A stretch of 64,000 nt of DNA from JACKFB01 sp041389525 (lineage in GTDB: Bacteria; Myxococcota_A; UBA9042; PHBI01; JACKFB01). Within the stretch, counting starts at the first letter, position 1. Every line of letters begins with the position of its first letter. The notes beneath the pieces were generated by a model. That model worked only from the letters and a program-made list of their open reading frames with translations. It ran no database searches and was not told where the DNA came from. Location of the stretch: NCBI GenBank assembly GCA_041389525.1, contig JAWKRR010000019.1, positions 48,491 to 112,490 on the forward strand, in the 5' to 3' direction. The position numbers and the translations under genes are program-made. Shown here piece after piece: positions 41,607 through 49,440 of the stretch.

Positions 41607-42383
41607 CTACGGCGCGCAGGAGCCGCTTGTGGGGATGCACTGGCGCTCAGCACCCGCGGGGGCGTTGGGGACGTCTTGGCAGGTGTAGTCTGGGGGGCAC
41701 GGGGAGTCTTCAGTCTCATCACAGCGGCGGGCGCACCAGCCTGCGGGGCCGGCGGTGGGGTCGGTCGGGATGCAGAGGTTCTGGCCGGGCGGGATGAGCA
41801 AGTGGCATTCCGCGTCCGAGGTGCAGGGAGCGCAGAGGAGGACGTCGTCGAACACGCATGTGAAGAGGGGGTCATCGCCTGTCATCACGCGCTTGCAGGA
41901 CATACCCGTCATCACGCACGTCGTGACGCCACAGGTGGTGCTGCAGCCGGAGCAGCCGCTCAGGTCCTGGCACGCCCGTCCGCAAAGCGAGTCGTCGGGG
42001 CTCGGCACGCAGAAACCGCTGAAGCAGTCCGAGCCGCTGCTGCACGGTGAACCAAACGCTCCAGGCGGCCTCGCCGGCTTTGCGTCTCCGCAGCACGGAT
42101 CCCCGCTCGGCTTCGTGACGCACACGTTGTCCTCGCACGCCGCTCGCTCGCACGCGCCCACGACGAGCTGGCCGCACTGGGAGTCGATCGTGCACTCTGG
42201 AGCGACGTCGATCTCCTGCAGCACCTCGCTGTCCGCGGAGTCGGTCGTGTCCACTACCGAGTCGGAGACTTCGGACGTGTCCAGCACCCCGTCGGCGGAC
42301 CCCGACCCACCGGAATCGCCGCAGGCGGAGGCTCCGAGGATGAGCGCGAGAGTGGCACTGGCGAGTAGTGACTGGCTCATCAT
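41607..42383 (-). CDS. Small Cys-rich lipoprotein
   Basis: A 258-aa product with a lipoprotein signal (LALILGASAC), an Asp/Ser/Val-rich linker (VLDTSEVSDSVVDTTDSADS) and about 25 cysteines. The Cys-rich part includes CTIDSQCG, GSPCSSGSDCFSGFCVP, CSGCSTTCGVTTC and CAPCTSDAECHL. This Dickkopf-N-like Cys spacing with long acidic linkers is common in secreted proteins of Myxococcota. No catalytic motif is seen. Start at ATG 42383 or the adjacent ATG 42380; upstream GGGG is a weak ribosome site. Confidence 0.8.
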   Translation of the reverse strand: MMSQSLLASATLALILGASACGDSGGSGSADGVLDTSEVSDSVVDTTDSADSEVLQEIDVAPECTIDSQCGQLVVGACERAACEDNVCVTKPSGDPCCGDAKPARPPGAFGSPCSSGSDCFSGFCVPSPDDSLCGRACQDLSGCSGCSTTCGVTTCVMTGMSCKRVMTGDDPLFTCVFDDVLLCAPCTSDAECHLLIPPGQNLCIPTDPTAGPAGWCARRCDETEDSPCPPDYTCQDVPNAPAGAERQCIPTSGSCAP

Positions 42384-42572
42384 CGAAAACCCCGTCTTCG
42401 CGTCATCGGCGCGCCGTGTCCGCGGCTTCGGCGTCCATGCACCCTAGCTGTGGGTTGACGGCCGGGCAAGGCGGCCGGGCGGCTGCAGGTGACCGCACGT
42501 GTCCGGCACCGCGCGTCCAGAGTCACGCCGTGAGTCGGTGCTGCGGGTGTCCGGCACCGCGCGTCTGTCCGG
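42384..42572. other. Intergenic spacer with a short direct repeat
   Basis: No gene is seen. TGTCCGGCACCGCGCGTC occurs twice (about 42499 and 42548), about 49 bp apart, just before the dispersed repeat. Confidence 0.5.
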
Positions 42573-42785
42573 GTGCCGAGGCGACCCTGGCCTCGGCCGT
42601 CCGTGCCAATCTGGATCGCCGAGCGGACCCCCCGCCAAGGCTGGGCGCATCGGCAGAGGCGCAGCCGCGGGTCCGCGCAAGCCTCAAGCGCGGGCGTGGG
42701 AGCGGCGCCACGTTGGGAGGTGTTTTGGACGGAGAGCCTCTTAGAACATGGGATATAAAATGAGAAATGAGTGTGTTTGACCCCG
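42573..42785. repeat. Dispersed ~210-bp repeat, copy 2
   Basis: Matches 28752-28961 along its length: GAGGCGACCCTGGCC, GCCAAGGCTGG, GCAGCCGCGGGTCCGCGC, then GATATAAAATGAGAAATGAG and TTGACCCC. It is directly followed by a partial tandem copy. Confidence 0.8.
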
Positions 42786-42789
42786 CCTC

Positions 42790-42893
42790 TCCCAAGCGCG
42801 GCCGTGGGAGCGGCGCCACGCGGGGAGGTGTTTTGGACGGAGAGCCTCTTAGAACATGGGATATAAAATGAGAAATGAGTGTGTTTGACCCCG
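42790..42893. repeat. Partial tandem copy of the dispersed repeat
   Basis: The last ~100 bp of the repeat occur again with a period of 108 bp (GTGGGAGCGGCGCC at 42696 and 42804) and end with ATATAAAATGAGAAATGAG and TTGACCCC. The ATG of the next open frame lies inside this copy. Confidence 0.8.
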
Positions 42894-44239
42894 CCTTTCT
42901 CTCCGACAAGAAGGGCAAGCTCGCGTTTGCCCAGGTCAGCGGCGTCTTCATCGGCGACATCATCACGGTGGATGCGGCGTTCGGCGGCAAGGACAAGCTG
43001 GAGTCGTCGACCTTCATCACGGTCGACGGCGGGCTGGAGGTCGTCGAGCTACACACCTCCTGCTCGAAGTCGCTGTCGGCGGGCGACCAGTTCGGCAGCT
43101 TCTTGGTGGTCGAGTTGACCACCACGGAGGGCGGAACCACGGTGATCCCCAGCGACGAGGGTGACGGCGGTGCCACCGAGTGCTCGATCTCGGTCGATCC
43201 CGTCGGCACCGGATGCCCGGGCAAGCTGACGACGCTGAGCCTCCGCTACATGGGCGGAAGCTGCGCCGACACCAGCCAGAACCAGGGCGGCAAGCTCGTC
43301 TGCGCCGGAGACACCGTCGACGCCTCGCCGGTGCGTATCATCGTGCGCGACCGATCCGATGGCGGCACCGTGCTGCACGACGAGTCCGGGGTTGGCCTGG
43401 GGACCATCATCACGGCTTCGGCGGCCATCGACAGCAAGGGCACGCTGCCCTCGAACACGTACGTCGAGATTCGCAGCGAGAGCGGCGCGTTGCTGCAGCG
43501 GCTGACGATCCACACGTCGTGCTCGCAGCCGCTGGCGCTTGGCGACCGATTCGGCGCCATGTCGGTGACCGGGATGGGCGGCGACAAGGGCGACGTGCTC
43601 TCCCTGAGCAGCCCCATCACCTACTCCTACGTGGTCTCCAACCCCAGCCTCGAGGCGGCCGTCGTCGACGTGTTCGACAGCGAGCTCGGCGTCATCGCGA
43701 CCGGCCTGGTCATCGAGGCCGGCGGGCAGCGAGTGCTGACGGTGAGCGCCGAGATCTCGCAAGACACCATCACCGTCGCCACGGTGAGCGGCGTCACGGT
43801 CAGCGGCGGTGTGTGCGCCGGTGACACCGCGACCTCGACTGTCACGGTCGACGCCGCGGCCCAGGGCGGGCTGTCGTGTGAGGACGGCAAGCCCGCGCAG
43901 TTGGTGTTCGAGTACACCGGCGAGTCGTGCTCCGCGACGACGAACGCGCAGGAGGGCAAGGCGACGTGCACCGGGAATCCGAACGGAGCCGCGCCCGTGC
44001 AGGCCGTCGCGGGCAGCCCGCAGGACGTCATGGTCAGCAACGGCGGGAGCCTCGCGGTCGGTGACATCTTCACCATCACCGCCATGGGTGACCGGCTGAA
44101 GTCCGAGACGGTGCTCGAGATTCGTCAGGATGGGGCGCTGCTCCAGTCGCTCGCCATCCACACGTCGTGCTCGAAGCCGTTGGTGGTCGGGGACCAGTTC
44201 GGCAGCCTGCGACTGATCCTCTTCGTCCCGGAGGGCTAG
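42875..44239 (+). CDS. Triple-repeat extracytoplasmic-type protein, 5'-truncated at the dispersed repeat
   Basis: The open frame begins with an ATG inside the dispersed repeat, so residues 1-6 (MSVFDP) come from repeat DNA. Real family sequence starts at about AFLSDKKGKL and there is no signal peptide. The body has three related units, each with a (V/L)EIRxxxGxLLQ-type strand and HTSCSxxLxxGDxFG (HTSCS at 60, 213 and 429). Two carry a longer Cys-containing half ending LVCAGDT or ATCTGNP. I associate this pattern with a domain annotated as DUF7467 in secreted bacterial proteins, but am unsure of the name. A full protein would need an N-terminal signal and the missing half of the first unit. 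Probably a 5'-deleted relic. Confidence 0.65.
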   Translation: MSVFDPAFLSDKKGKLAFAQVSGVFIGDIITVDAAFGGKDKLESSTFITVDGGLEVVELHTSCSKSLSAGDQFGSFLVVELTTTEGGTTVIPSDEGDGGATECSISVDPVGTGCPGKLTTLSLRYMGGSCADTSQNQGGKLVCAGDTVDASPVRIIVRDRSDGGTVLHDESGVGLGTIITASAAIDSKGTLPSNTYVEIRSESGALLQRLTIHTSCSQPLALGDRFGAMSVTGMGGDKGDVLSLSSPITYSYVVSNPSLEAAVVDVFDSELGVIATGLVIEAGGQRVLTVSAEISQDTITVATVSGVTVSGGVCAGDTATSTVTVDAAAQGGLSCEDGKPAQLVFEYTGESCSATTNAQEGKATCTGNPNGAAPVQAVAGSPQDVMVSNGGSLAVGDIFTITAMGDRLKSETVLEIRQDGALLQSLAIHTSCSKPLVVGDQFGSLRLILFVPEG

Positions 44240-44315
44240 GGGTGGCGGTCGTCGCGGCGCCGTCACAGGCGTCGCGACGACGTGCCTTGCCCTCGTTCGT
44301 CCCGCGGATTCGCGG

Positions 44316-45472
44316 CTACGGACGAGGGCGCTCGCTTGGCCGCGGGGGTTGGGTCTCGGTCCCCGCCGAGGCGACGCGATAGCCCAAGATCGCTAGGGCG
44401 CGCGAGATCGCCTCGGGGTCTGGGAGTCCGCGCCAGGCGACCTCGACGGAGGCGTCACGGTACGAGACGGCCGCCGACGCGACCCCGGGCAGGGCCTCGA
44501 TGGCCTCGCGTGCGTGGGCTTCGCAGGCCGCGCAGGTCATGCCGTCGACGTGGTAGCGGACCAGCGTTTGCTGAGGCGCGGCCTGGGGGATTTCGCCTCC
44601 GCCGCCGGTCAGGGGCGCCGGCGTAGACCGGGAAGAGCGCGAAGGCCGCCACCGCGCCCGCGACACCCAGAGCGAGCGGCGTATCCACGACCGGGCGCGG
44701 GGTTTCGGGACCTCGCAGGCGTCGCCCGGGGCGCAAGCGGGGCTGGCGGTAGACGAGGTAGAAGGCGCGCCGAGCAGCCCCGCGGTCGCGACCAGCAGCG
44801 GCGTGCCGCTGGGCAAAGAGCGCGCCCGCGTAAGCCGCCGACGCGCCCAACCCCACGGCCGGCCAGGGGCAGCCAACAGCAAAGCCGACGCGAGCAGGGC
44901 CGCGACCAGCGCGCCGGCAGCGAAGAGCCCCGAGCGAGGAGAGAGCGCGACTTGCGCCGAGGTCCCGGCAGGCGAGTCCTCGGCGGCGGCCTTGGGCGCG
45001 CAGCACGCGGCGCCGTCTGGGTCCGTGGAGCCGGACGTCCCGCCCGCCGCGCCGTCCCCGAGTGTCGCGAGCGAGCTTTTCACGACGCCGCCGACATTGC
45101 CGAGGCAACACCGCCCCTGCGGGTTCTTGCGCTCGCAGTCGTCGAGCTCCGCTTTGCAGGCGGCGGCGATGGACGCCTGAATCGTCGAGGTCCCGTGCGC
45201 CCGCGCGTCCGCTTCGAGGTCGGCGACCGAGTGGTCGAAGCAGAAGCAGACGAGTCGCTGTGGATCCGCGCTCTTGTGGAAGGGGACGGCCAGGGCGTCG
45301 TCCAGCCGCACGAGGTCGGCGCCGTGGAAGTACACGACCTCGCAGTCGCTCGCGGAGCATGCGCCAGCCGTCCAGTCGCCGACCTGCGCCAGCCGGCTCG
45401 CCGTGACCTGAGTACGATGGTCACCGCTTCAACCCGGCGCCCCGAAGCGCCGCAAACGAGGCAGGCGCTCAC
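44316..45472 (-). pseudogene. merT: CopZ-like / MerT / HMA fusion with multiple frameshifts
   Basis: GTG 45472 overlaps the merR stop by four bases (GTGA). The N-terminal part is a CopZ-type (2Fe-2S) metallochaperone: CLVCGASGRRVEAV, CSASDCEVVYFHG, LVCFCFDHSVADLE and KNPQGRCCLGNVG. One frameshift near 45418 splits it. A MerT-like membrane part follows and can only be read by switching frames near 44883, 44810, 44766, 44738, 44694 and 44615. The pieces are LFAAGALVAALLAS, VGLGASAAYAGALFAQRHA, PLLVATAGLLGA, FYLVYRQP, CAPGDACEVPKPRA and VVDTPLALGVAGAVAAFALFP. The C-terminus is a heavy-metal-associated domain with GMTCAAC. Intact, it would take up mercuric ion and pass it on. So many switches within 300 bp suggest decay or poor consensus. 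Confidence 0.75.
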
Positions 45473-45879
45473 GACCGGTCCCCGTCGAGGGCGTCCCCGA
45501 GAATCGAGCAACTCGACACCGGGCCCTCGCCACGGCACTGGCCCACCAACTCGCCAAGAGCCCGCCGCATCGCCCCAAGCTCCGCAATGCGCACCTCAAT
45601 GTCCGCAATCTTAGCCTCAGCCCGAGCCTGAACGTTCGCACACCCCGCGCCCTCGGTAGCCTGCAGCTCCAGCAACTCGCCGATCTCGTGCAGCGTGAAC
45701 CCAATCCCCTTAGCGCGAACGATAAACCGCAGCCGCCTGACGCTGTCGTCCCGGTACTGCCGATACCCCGCCTCACTACGCGCCGGCGCCGGGATGAGCC
45801 CCTGCCGCTCATAGAACCGAACCGTCTCAACCCCAAGCCCAGCAGCCCGAGCGACCTTCCCGATAGTCATCAACGCCAT
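45469..45879 (-). CDS. merR: Mercury-responsive MerR-type regulator
   Basis: ATG 45879 follows GGAGG by eight bases; the longer frame upstream is not needed. The 136-aa protein has the MerR helix-turn-helix (MTIGKVARAAGLGVETVRFYERQGLI, then GYRQYRDDSVRRLRFI) and a dimerisation helix. Cysteines at 80, 115 and 124 have exactly the spacing of the Hg(II)-binding triad of Tn501 MerR (82, 117, 126). It should repress and, with Hg(II), activate its own operon by distorting a promoter with a long spacer. The next gene on the same strand encodes a MerT-type fusion, which fits mercury as inducer. Confidence 0.9.
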   Translation of the reverse strand: MALMTIGKVARAAGLGVETVRFYERQGLIPAPARSEAGYRQYRDDSVRRLRFIVRAKGIGFTLHEIGELLELQATEGAGCANVQARAEAKIADIEVRIAELGAMRRALGELVGQCRGEGPVSSCSILGDALDGDRS

Positions 45880-45900
45880 GGTCCCGACCTCCTGCAACCC

Positions 45901-45932
45901 AGTCAAAACCCTGTAGTAGACTACAGAGTCAA
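45901..45932 (-). promoter_or_regulatory. MerR-type operator/promoter
   Basis: On the minus strand, TTGACT is followed by the perfect dyad CTGTAGTCTACTACAG (45911-45926) and GGGTTTTGAC. This is the layout of MerR-family promoters, with the operator between -35 and -10 and an over-long spacer. It lies 22 bases before the merR start. The -10 box is weak by eye. Confidence 0.7.
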
Positions 45933-46190
45933 GCCGCGAGTCGGGAGAGGGAAGGGCGCAACGGCGGCTCTGGGTTTGGTGGAGAGCGTTCAGTTCGACG
46001 GCTTGGAGCCTGCGGTCGTGGCGTCCCGCGGCGGTGTTCGCTGGATTGACTAGGCAAGCAGGTGCAGCAGCCAGATCTCCAGGGCGCCTACTCTGTGAAG
46101 GCGGGGCGGCACACGCAGTCGGCATTGCGAGGCACCGCTGAGCGACTTGTCGACACGTGATGTCGCGACGCGGTGATCAGGCGACCCACC
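45933..46190. other. Intergenic region between merR and the defence operon
   Basis: No gene supported; open frames on either strand lack ribosome sites and recognisable protein. The promoter of the methyltransferase operon should lie here or just downstream. Confidence 0.5.
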
Positions 46191-46233
46191 GACGGCGCCG
46201 GCACGGAAGCTGACTTCGTCTGCCGGCGCCGTC
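46191..46233. repeat. Strong inverted repeat before the defence operon
   Basis: GACGGCGCCGGCA at 46191-46203 is perfectly inverted at 46221-46233. With six flanking bases the stem reaches 19 bp with one mismatch; the loop is 17 bases. There is no T-run after it. It may be a terminator for upstream transcription, a regulatory hairpin or a junction mark. Confidence 0.6.
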
Positions 46234-46330
46234 GGCGGGTCCTTGCACCGCGCCGAAGATGGTCGCGACCCCAGAAAACGCAGCACTGCCCCTTGTGTAG
46301 GTCCAGGTCCAGGCGATAGCGTCTCGCCCC

Positions 46331-47821
46331 ATGATGACGCCTGCGTTCGCCGATGCCGTTTTGCCGAAGCTAGCCCGAATGCACGAGGGCTTCGCGCCTC
46401 GCGTGGTCGACCTGTTCGCCGGCTGTGGCGGCATGTCGCTTGGCTTTCGCAAGGCGGGCTGCTCGATTATCGCGGGGTTGGAACTGGACGAACTCAGAGC
46501 GCAGACGCATGCGCTCAATTTTCATCCGGCCGCCACGGACCTACACGGCCGCAGTCGGGACGTAACGGCGGAGAACCCCAGGGAGCTGATTCGGCAGCTA
46601 GGAGGGGGCGCAGACCCGGAGGTCGACATTCTCGTGGGTGGTCCGCCATGCCAGGCCTATGCCCGCGTGGGTCGAGCCAAACTGCGCGAGATAGGGAATC
46701 ACCCGCATGCCTATCTGAAGGACGACCGCGGAAGCCTCTATGCGGCTTACGTCTCCTGGGTGGAGGCGCTCCAGCCAGTCGCCGTAGTCATGGAAAACGT
46801 CCCCGACATTCTGAACTACGGTGGCGTGAACGTCGCTGAAATCATCGCGCAGAACCTCGATGCGCTGGGCTACGAAGTTCGGTACACGCTGCTCAACGCG
46901 GCCCACTACGGCGTGCCCCAGACGCGAGAACGCCTCTTCCTGGTCGGAATCCATCGCGCAGCCGACGCCGTGCCAGCATTCCCCATGCCGAGTCATCGTT
47001 TGGCGCTCCCAATCGGCTATCGAGGAACACGCGCCCACGCCGCCCGTTGGGAGCATCTATCGGAGGCCGACCGACCGGACCACGCGGTCGACCTCCTCGA
47101 TATCGACGAGGCGCTTCCGCCGGCTGTTTCGACTCACGGCGCGCTCGGAGATCTCCCGACGATTTCTGAGGCAGCCAAGCTCGCGCAGAAGCGAGGCGCG
47201 CGCGACCTCGGCCGCCGACTGCCGTACTCCAGCGGACCCGCCAACGCCTATCAGCGGCTGATGCGGACTTGGTCCGGTTTCGCGACGCGATCGGACGTTT
47301 CCGCCCACGTGATTCGGTCGCTCCCGCGTGACTACGAGATATTTCGTCGCATGCAGCCCGGAGACGACTACCCCGCCGCCCATCGCCTCGCTGAACGGAT
47401 GTTCGAAGAGCGTGTCGAGGCTGCGCGGGCCAGTGGGGCCGCGATGCCCGTCGGTTCGCCCGAGTGGGAGCGACTCCGTCGGGAGACCGTCCCGCCATAC
47501 GACCCCGGCAAGTTCCCGAATAAGTGGCGGAAGCTGGAGCGGGATTTCCCCTCGCGCACCTTGATGGCGCACCTGTCGCATGATTCCTACTCGCACATTC
47601 ACTACGCCGATGACCAGGCTCGCACAATCTCGGTGAGAGAAGCCGCCCGTCTCCAGTCATTTCCTGACGGATTCGAGTTCTGCGGCGCCATGAACGCCGC
47701 GTTCGGCCAGATCGGCAACGCGGTTCCGCCGCTGCTCGCATTCAATGTCGCGACGGCCCTCCAGGATACGCTGCAACAAGCTGCGGGCGCGCCGCCGGTG
47801 CTTCGACGCAAGACAGGCTGA
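46331..47821 (+). CDS. C5-cytosine DNA methyltransferase
   Basis: A 496-aa enzyme with all main C5-methylase motifs: motif I DLFAGCGGMSLGF (27-39, SAM binding), motif IV GGPPCQAYA (103-111, catalytic Cys107), motif VI ENV (155-157), motif VIII QTRERLFLVG (197-206), and the C-terminal ARLQSFPDGFEF and IGNAVPP (461-467). A large target-recognition region fills residues about 210-425, longer than in short methylases such as HhaI. It should methylate the recognition site to protect the host. It is the first gene of a five-gene operon. No good ribosome site is visible before the ATG pair at 46331. Confidence 0.93.
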   Translation: MMTPAFADAVLPKLARMHEGFAPRVVDLFAGCGGMSLGFRKAGCSIIAGLELDELRAQTHALNFHPAATDLHGRSRDVTAENPRELIRQLGGGADPEVDILVGGPPCQAYARVGRAKLREIGNHPHAYLKDDRGSLYAAYVSWVEALQPVAVVMENVPDILNYGGVNVAEIIAQNLDALGYEVRYTLLNAAHYGVPQTRERLFLVGIHRAADAVPAFPMPSHRLALPIGYRGTRAHAARWEHLSEADRPDHAVDLLDIDEALPPAVSTHGALGDLPTISEAAKLAQKRGARDLGRRLPYSSGPANAYQRLMRTWSGFATRSDVSAHVIRSLPRDYEIFRRMQPGDDYPAAHRLAERMFEERVEAARASGAAMPVGSPEWERLRRETVPPYDPGKFPNKWRKLERDFPSRTLMAHLSHDSYSHIHYADDQARTISVREAARLQSFPDGFEFCGAMNAAFGQIGNAVPPLLAFNVATALQDTLQQAAGAPPVLRRKTG

Positions 47822-47895
47822 CTCTCCGCGCCGCCAGCGGTCAGCGACCGAGGCTTGCACCACCCACCGGGTTGAACCGACGTTGTGAGGTCCAG

Positions 47896-49440
47896 GTGTC
47901 CGCAGAGGAAGAAAATCTCGCCTACGACGAGGTAGCCCCCAACGCCTCCGCGATGATCGAGTCGATGCGCGCCTATGGGTACACGCTGGCGACGGCGATC
48001 GCGGACTTGATCGACAACAGCATCGCGGCCGGGTGTAGCAAGGTTTGGCTGGATACGTGGTGGTCCGGCGCGGCGTCCTGGATCACCATCACTGACGACG
48101 GCCATGGGATGAGTGAGGCGGAGTTGCGCGACGCGATGAGACTGGGTAGCCGAAGCCCGGTCGACGAGCGGACCGCGGCTGACCTCGGTCGGTTTGGGCT
48201 GGGTATGAAGACCGCAAGTCTCGCCCAATGCCGTCGTCTCACGGTCGTGTCGCGTCGCGCGGCTGGCTCTCGGCACGTACGCCGCTGGGACCTCGACCAC
48301 CTCTCCAGCAAGGCGGTTTCCGGCTGGCAGCTGCTCCGGACGGTGCATCCCGACTCGACCGCGAATCTCGACCGATTCGAAGAACTCGAGCATGGGACCG
48401 CAGTGATCTGGGAGGTGCTCGACCGCGTGGTGCAGTCCGCGGACAAAGACGATGCAACGCTGAGAGCGCATTTCCTGCGGTCGGTCGAAGAGGTCGAGGT
48501 GCACCTAGGCATGGTGTTTCACCGCTACCTCGGCGGCCCTCGGCCTAGGCTGGAAATCCTCGTGAACGGGCATGCCGTCCAGCCGTGGGATCCCTTCGTC
48601 GAGAACCACCCGGCGACCACTCCGACGCCGCAAGAACTCATCGCGCTTCCAGACCACAAAGCGCCGATTGTCGTCCGGGGTTTCGTGCTACCGCACAAGG
48701 ACAAGCTCGGAGACGCGGAGCACGCCGCGGCGTCTGGGCCGGCCGGATGGAACGCGCAGCAAGGCTTTTACCTGTATCGAAACGAGCGCCTTATCGTCGC
48801 GGGTAGCTGGCTCGGTCTCGGCGGCGGCCGGCCTTGGACGAAGGAGGAGCACTACAAGCTCGCCCGAATTCGCCTCGATGTTCCGAACTCGATGGACCAC
48901 TTGTGGCACCTGGACGTGAAGAAGTCGCACGCGACCCCGCCACCGCTGGTCCGCGAACGGCTGTTGGGATTGGCGCAGAGCATCCGGCAGTCGGCCCGTG
49001 AGGTCTACGCGCACCGCGGCAGATACGGCGCACGCGCGGTGAAGCAAGAGTTTCAGCGCCCGTGGAAGGTGCTGCGGCAGGGCGGTCGAACCGTCTACCG
49101 TATCGACCGAAAACATCCGCTAGTCGCGACGATCCTTGGGGCGTCGGAGCCCGTTTCGCCCGACACGGTCGAGGCCGTTCTCCGCATCGTCGAAGAGACT
49201 GTGCCCATCCAGCAGATTTGGCTGGACTCATCAGAGAGTCCGCAAGACACATCGGCACCATTCGCGGGTACATCTTCGCAGGAACGCAGGCACGTTCTGG
49301 CTGTCGCGTACGCGGCAATCCAGCGTAATCGTGGTCTGAACCACCGGCAGACCGTCGACGTGCTGTTGGGCTGCGAGGAGTTCGCTGACGACGAAGCGCA
49401 CGCAATCATCGCGACTCTTGGAGACAAGCAGGCCACATGA
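47896..49440 (+). CDS. MORC/MutL-like GHKL ATPase of the defence operon
   Basis: GTG 47896 with GAGG five bases upstream is preferred over TTG 47872. The product is about 514 aa. It opens with a GHKL (Bergerat) ATP-binding fold: IADLIDNSI with the Mg-binding Asn, TDDGHGMS and RFGLGMKTASLAQ. These are the N, G1 and G2 boxes of Hsp90/MutL/MORC ATPases. The middle (FYLYRNERLIVAGSWLGL) matches the transducer-like S5 region. ATP-driven dimer closure on DNA is the known mode for this fold. Its start lies 75 bp after the methylase stop, and its end overlaps the next start by four bases (ATGA). Families of this kind occur in the MORC-containing restriction systems described by Iyer, Abhiman and Aravind. 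Confidence 0.88.
   Translation: MSAEEENLAYDEVAPNASAMIESMRAYGYTLATAIADLIDNSIAAGCSKVWLDTWWSGAASWITITDDGHGMSEAELRDAMRLGSRSPVDERTAADLGRFGLGMKTASLAQCRRLTVVSRRAAGSRHVRRWDLDHLSSKAVSGWQLLRTVHPDSTANLDRFEELEHGTAVIWEVLDRVVQSADKDDATLRAHFLRSVEEVEVHLGMVFHRYLGGPRPRLEILVNGHAVQPWDPFVENHPATTPTPQELIALPDHKAPIVVRGFVLPHKDKLGDAEHAAASGPAGWNAQQGFYLYRNERLIVAGSWLGLGGGRPWTKEEHYKLARIRLDVPNSMDHLWHLDVKKSHATPPPLVRERLLGLAQSIRQSAREVYAHRGRYGARAVKQEFQRPWKVLRQGGRTVYRIDRKHPLVATILGASEPVSPDTVEAVLRIVEETVPIQQIWLDSSESPQDTSAPFAGTSSQERRHVLAVAYAAIQRNRGLNHRQTVDVLLGCEEFADDEAHAIIATLGDKQAT

Noticed and set aside
45688..46053. 121-codon plus-strand frame overlapping merR
   Set aside because: Lies opposite merR and its operator with no recognisable protein; a shadow.
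46243..46839. 198-codon plus-strand frame overlapping the methyltransferase start
   Set aside because: Out of frame with an unmistakable methylase carrying all catalytic motifs.
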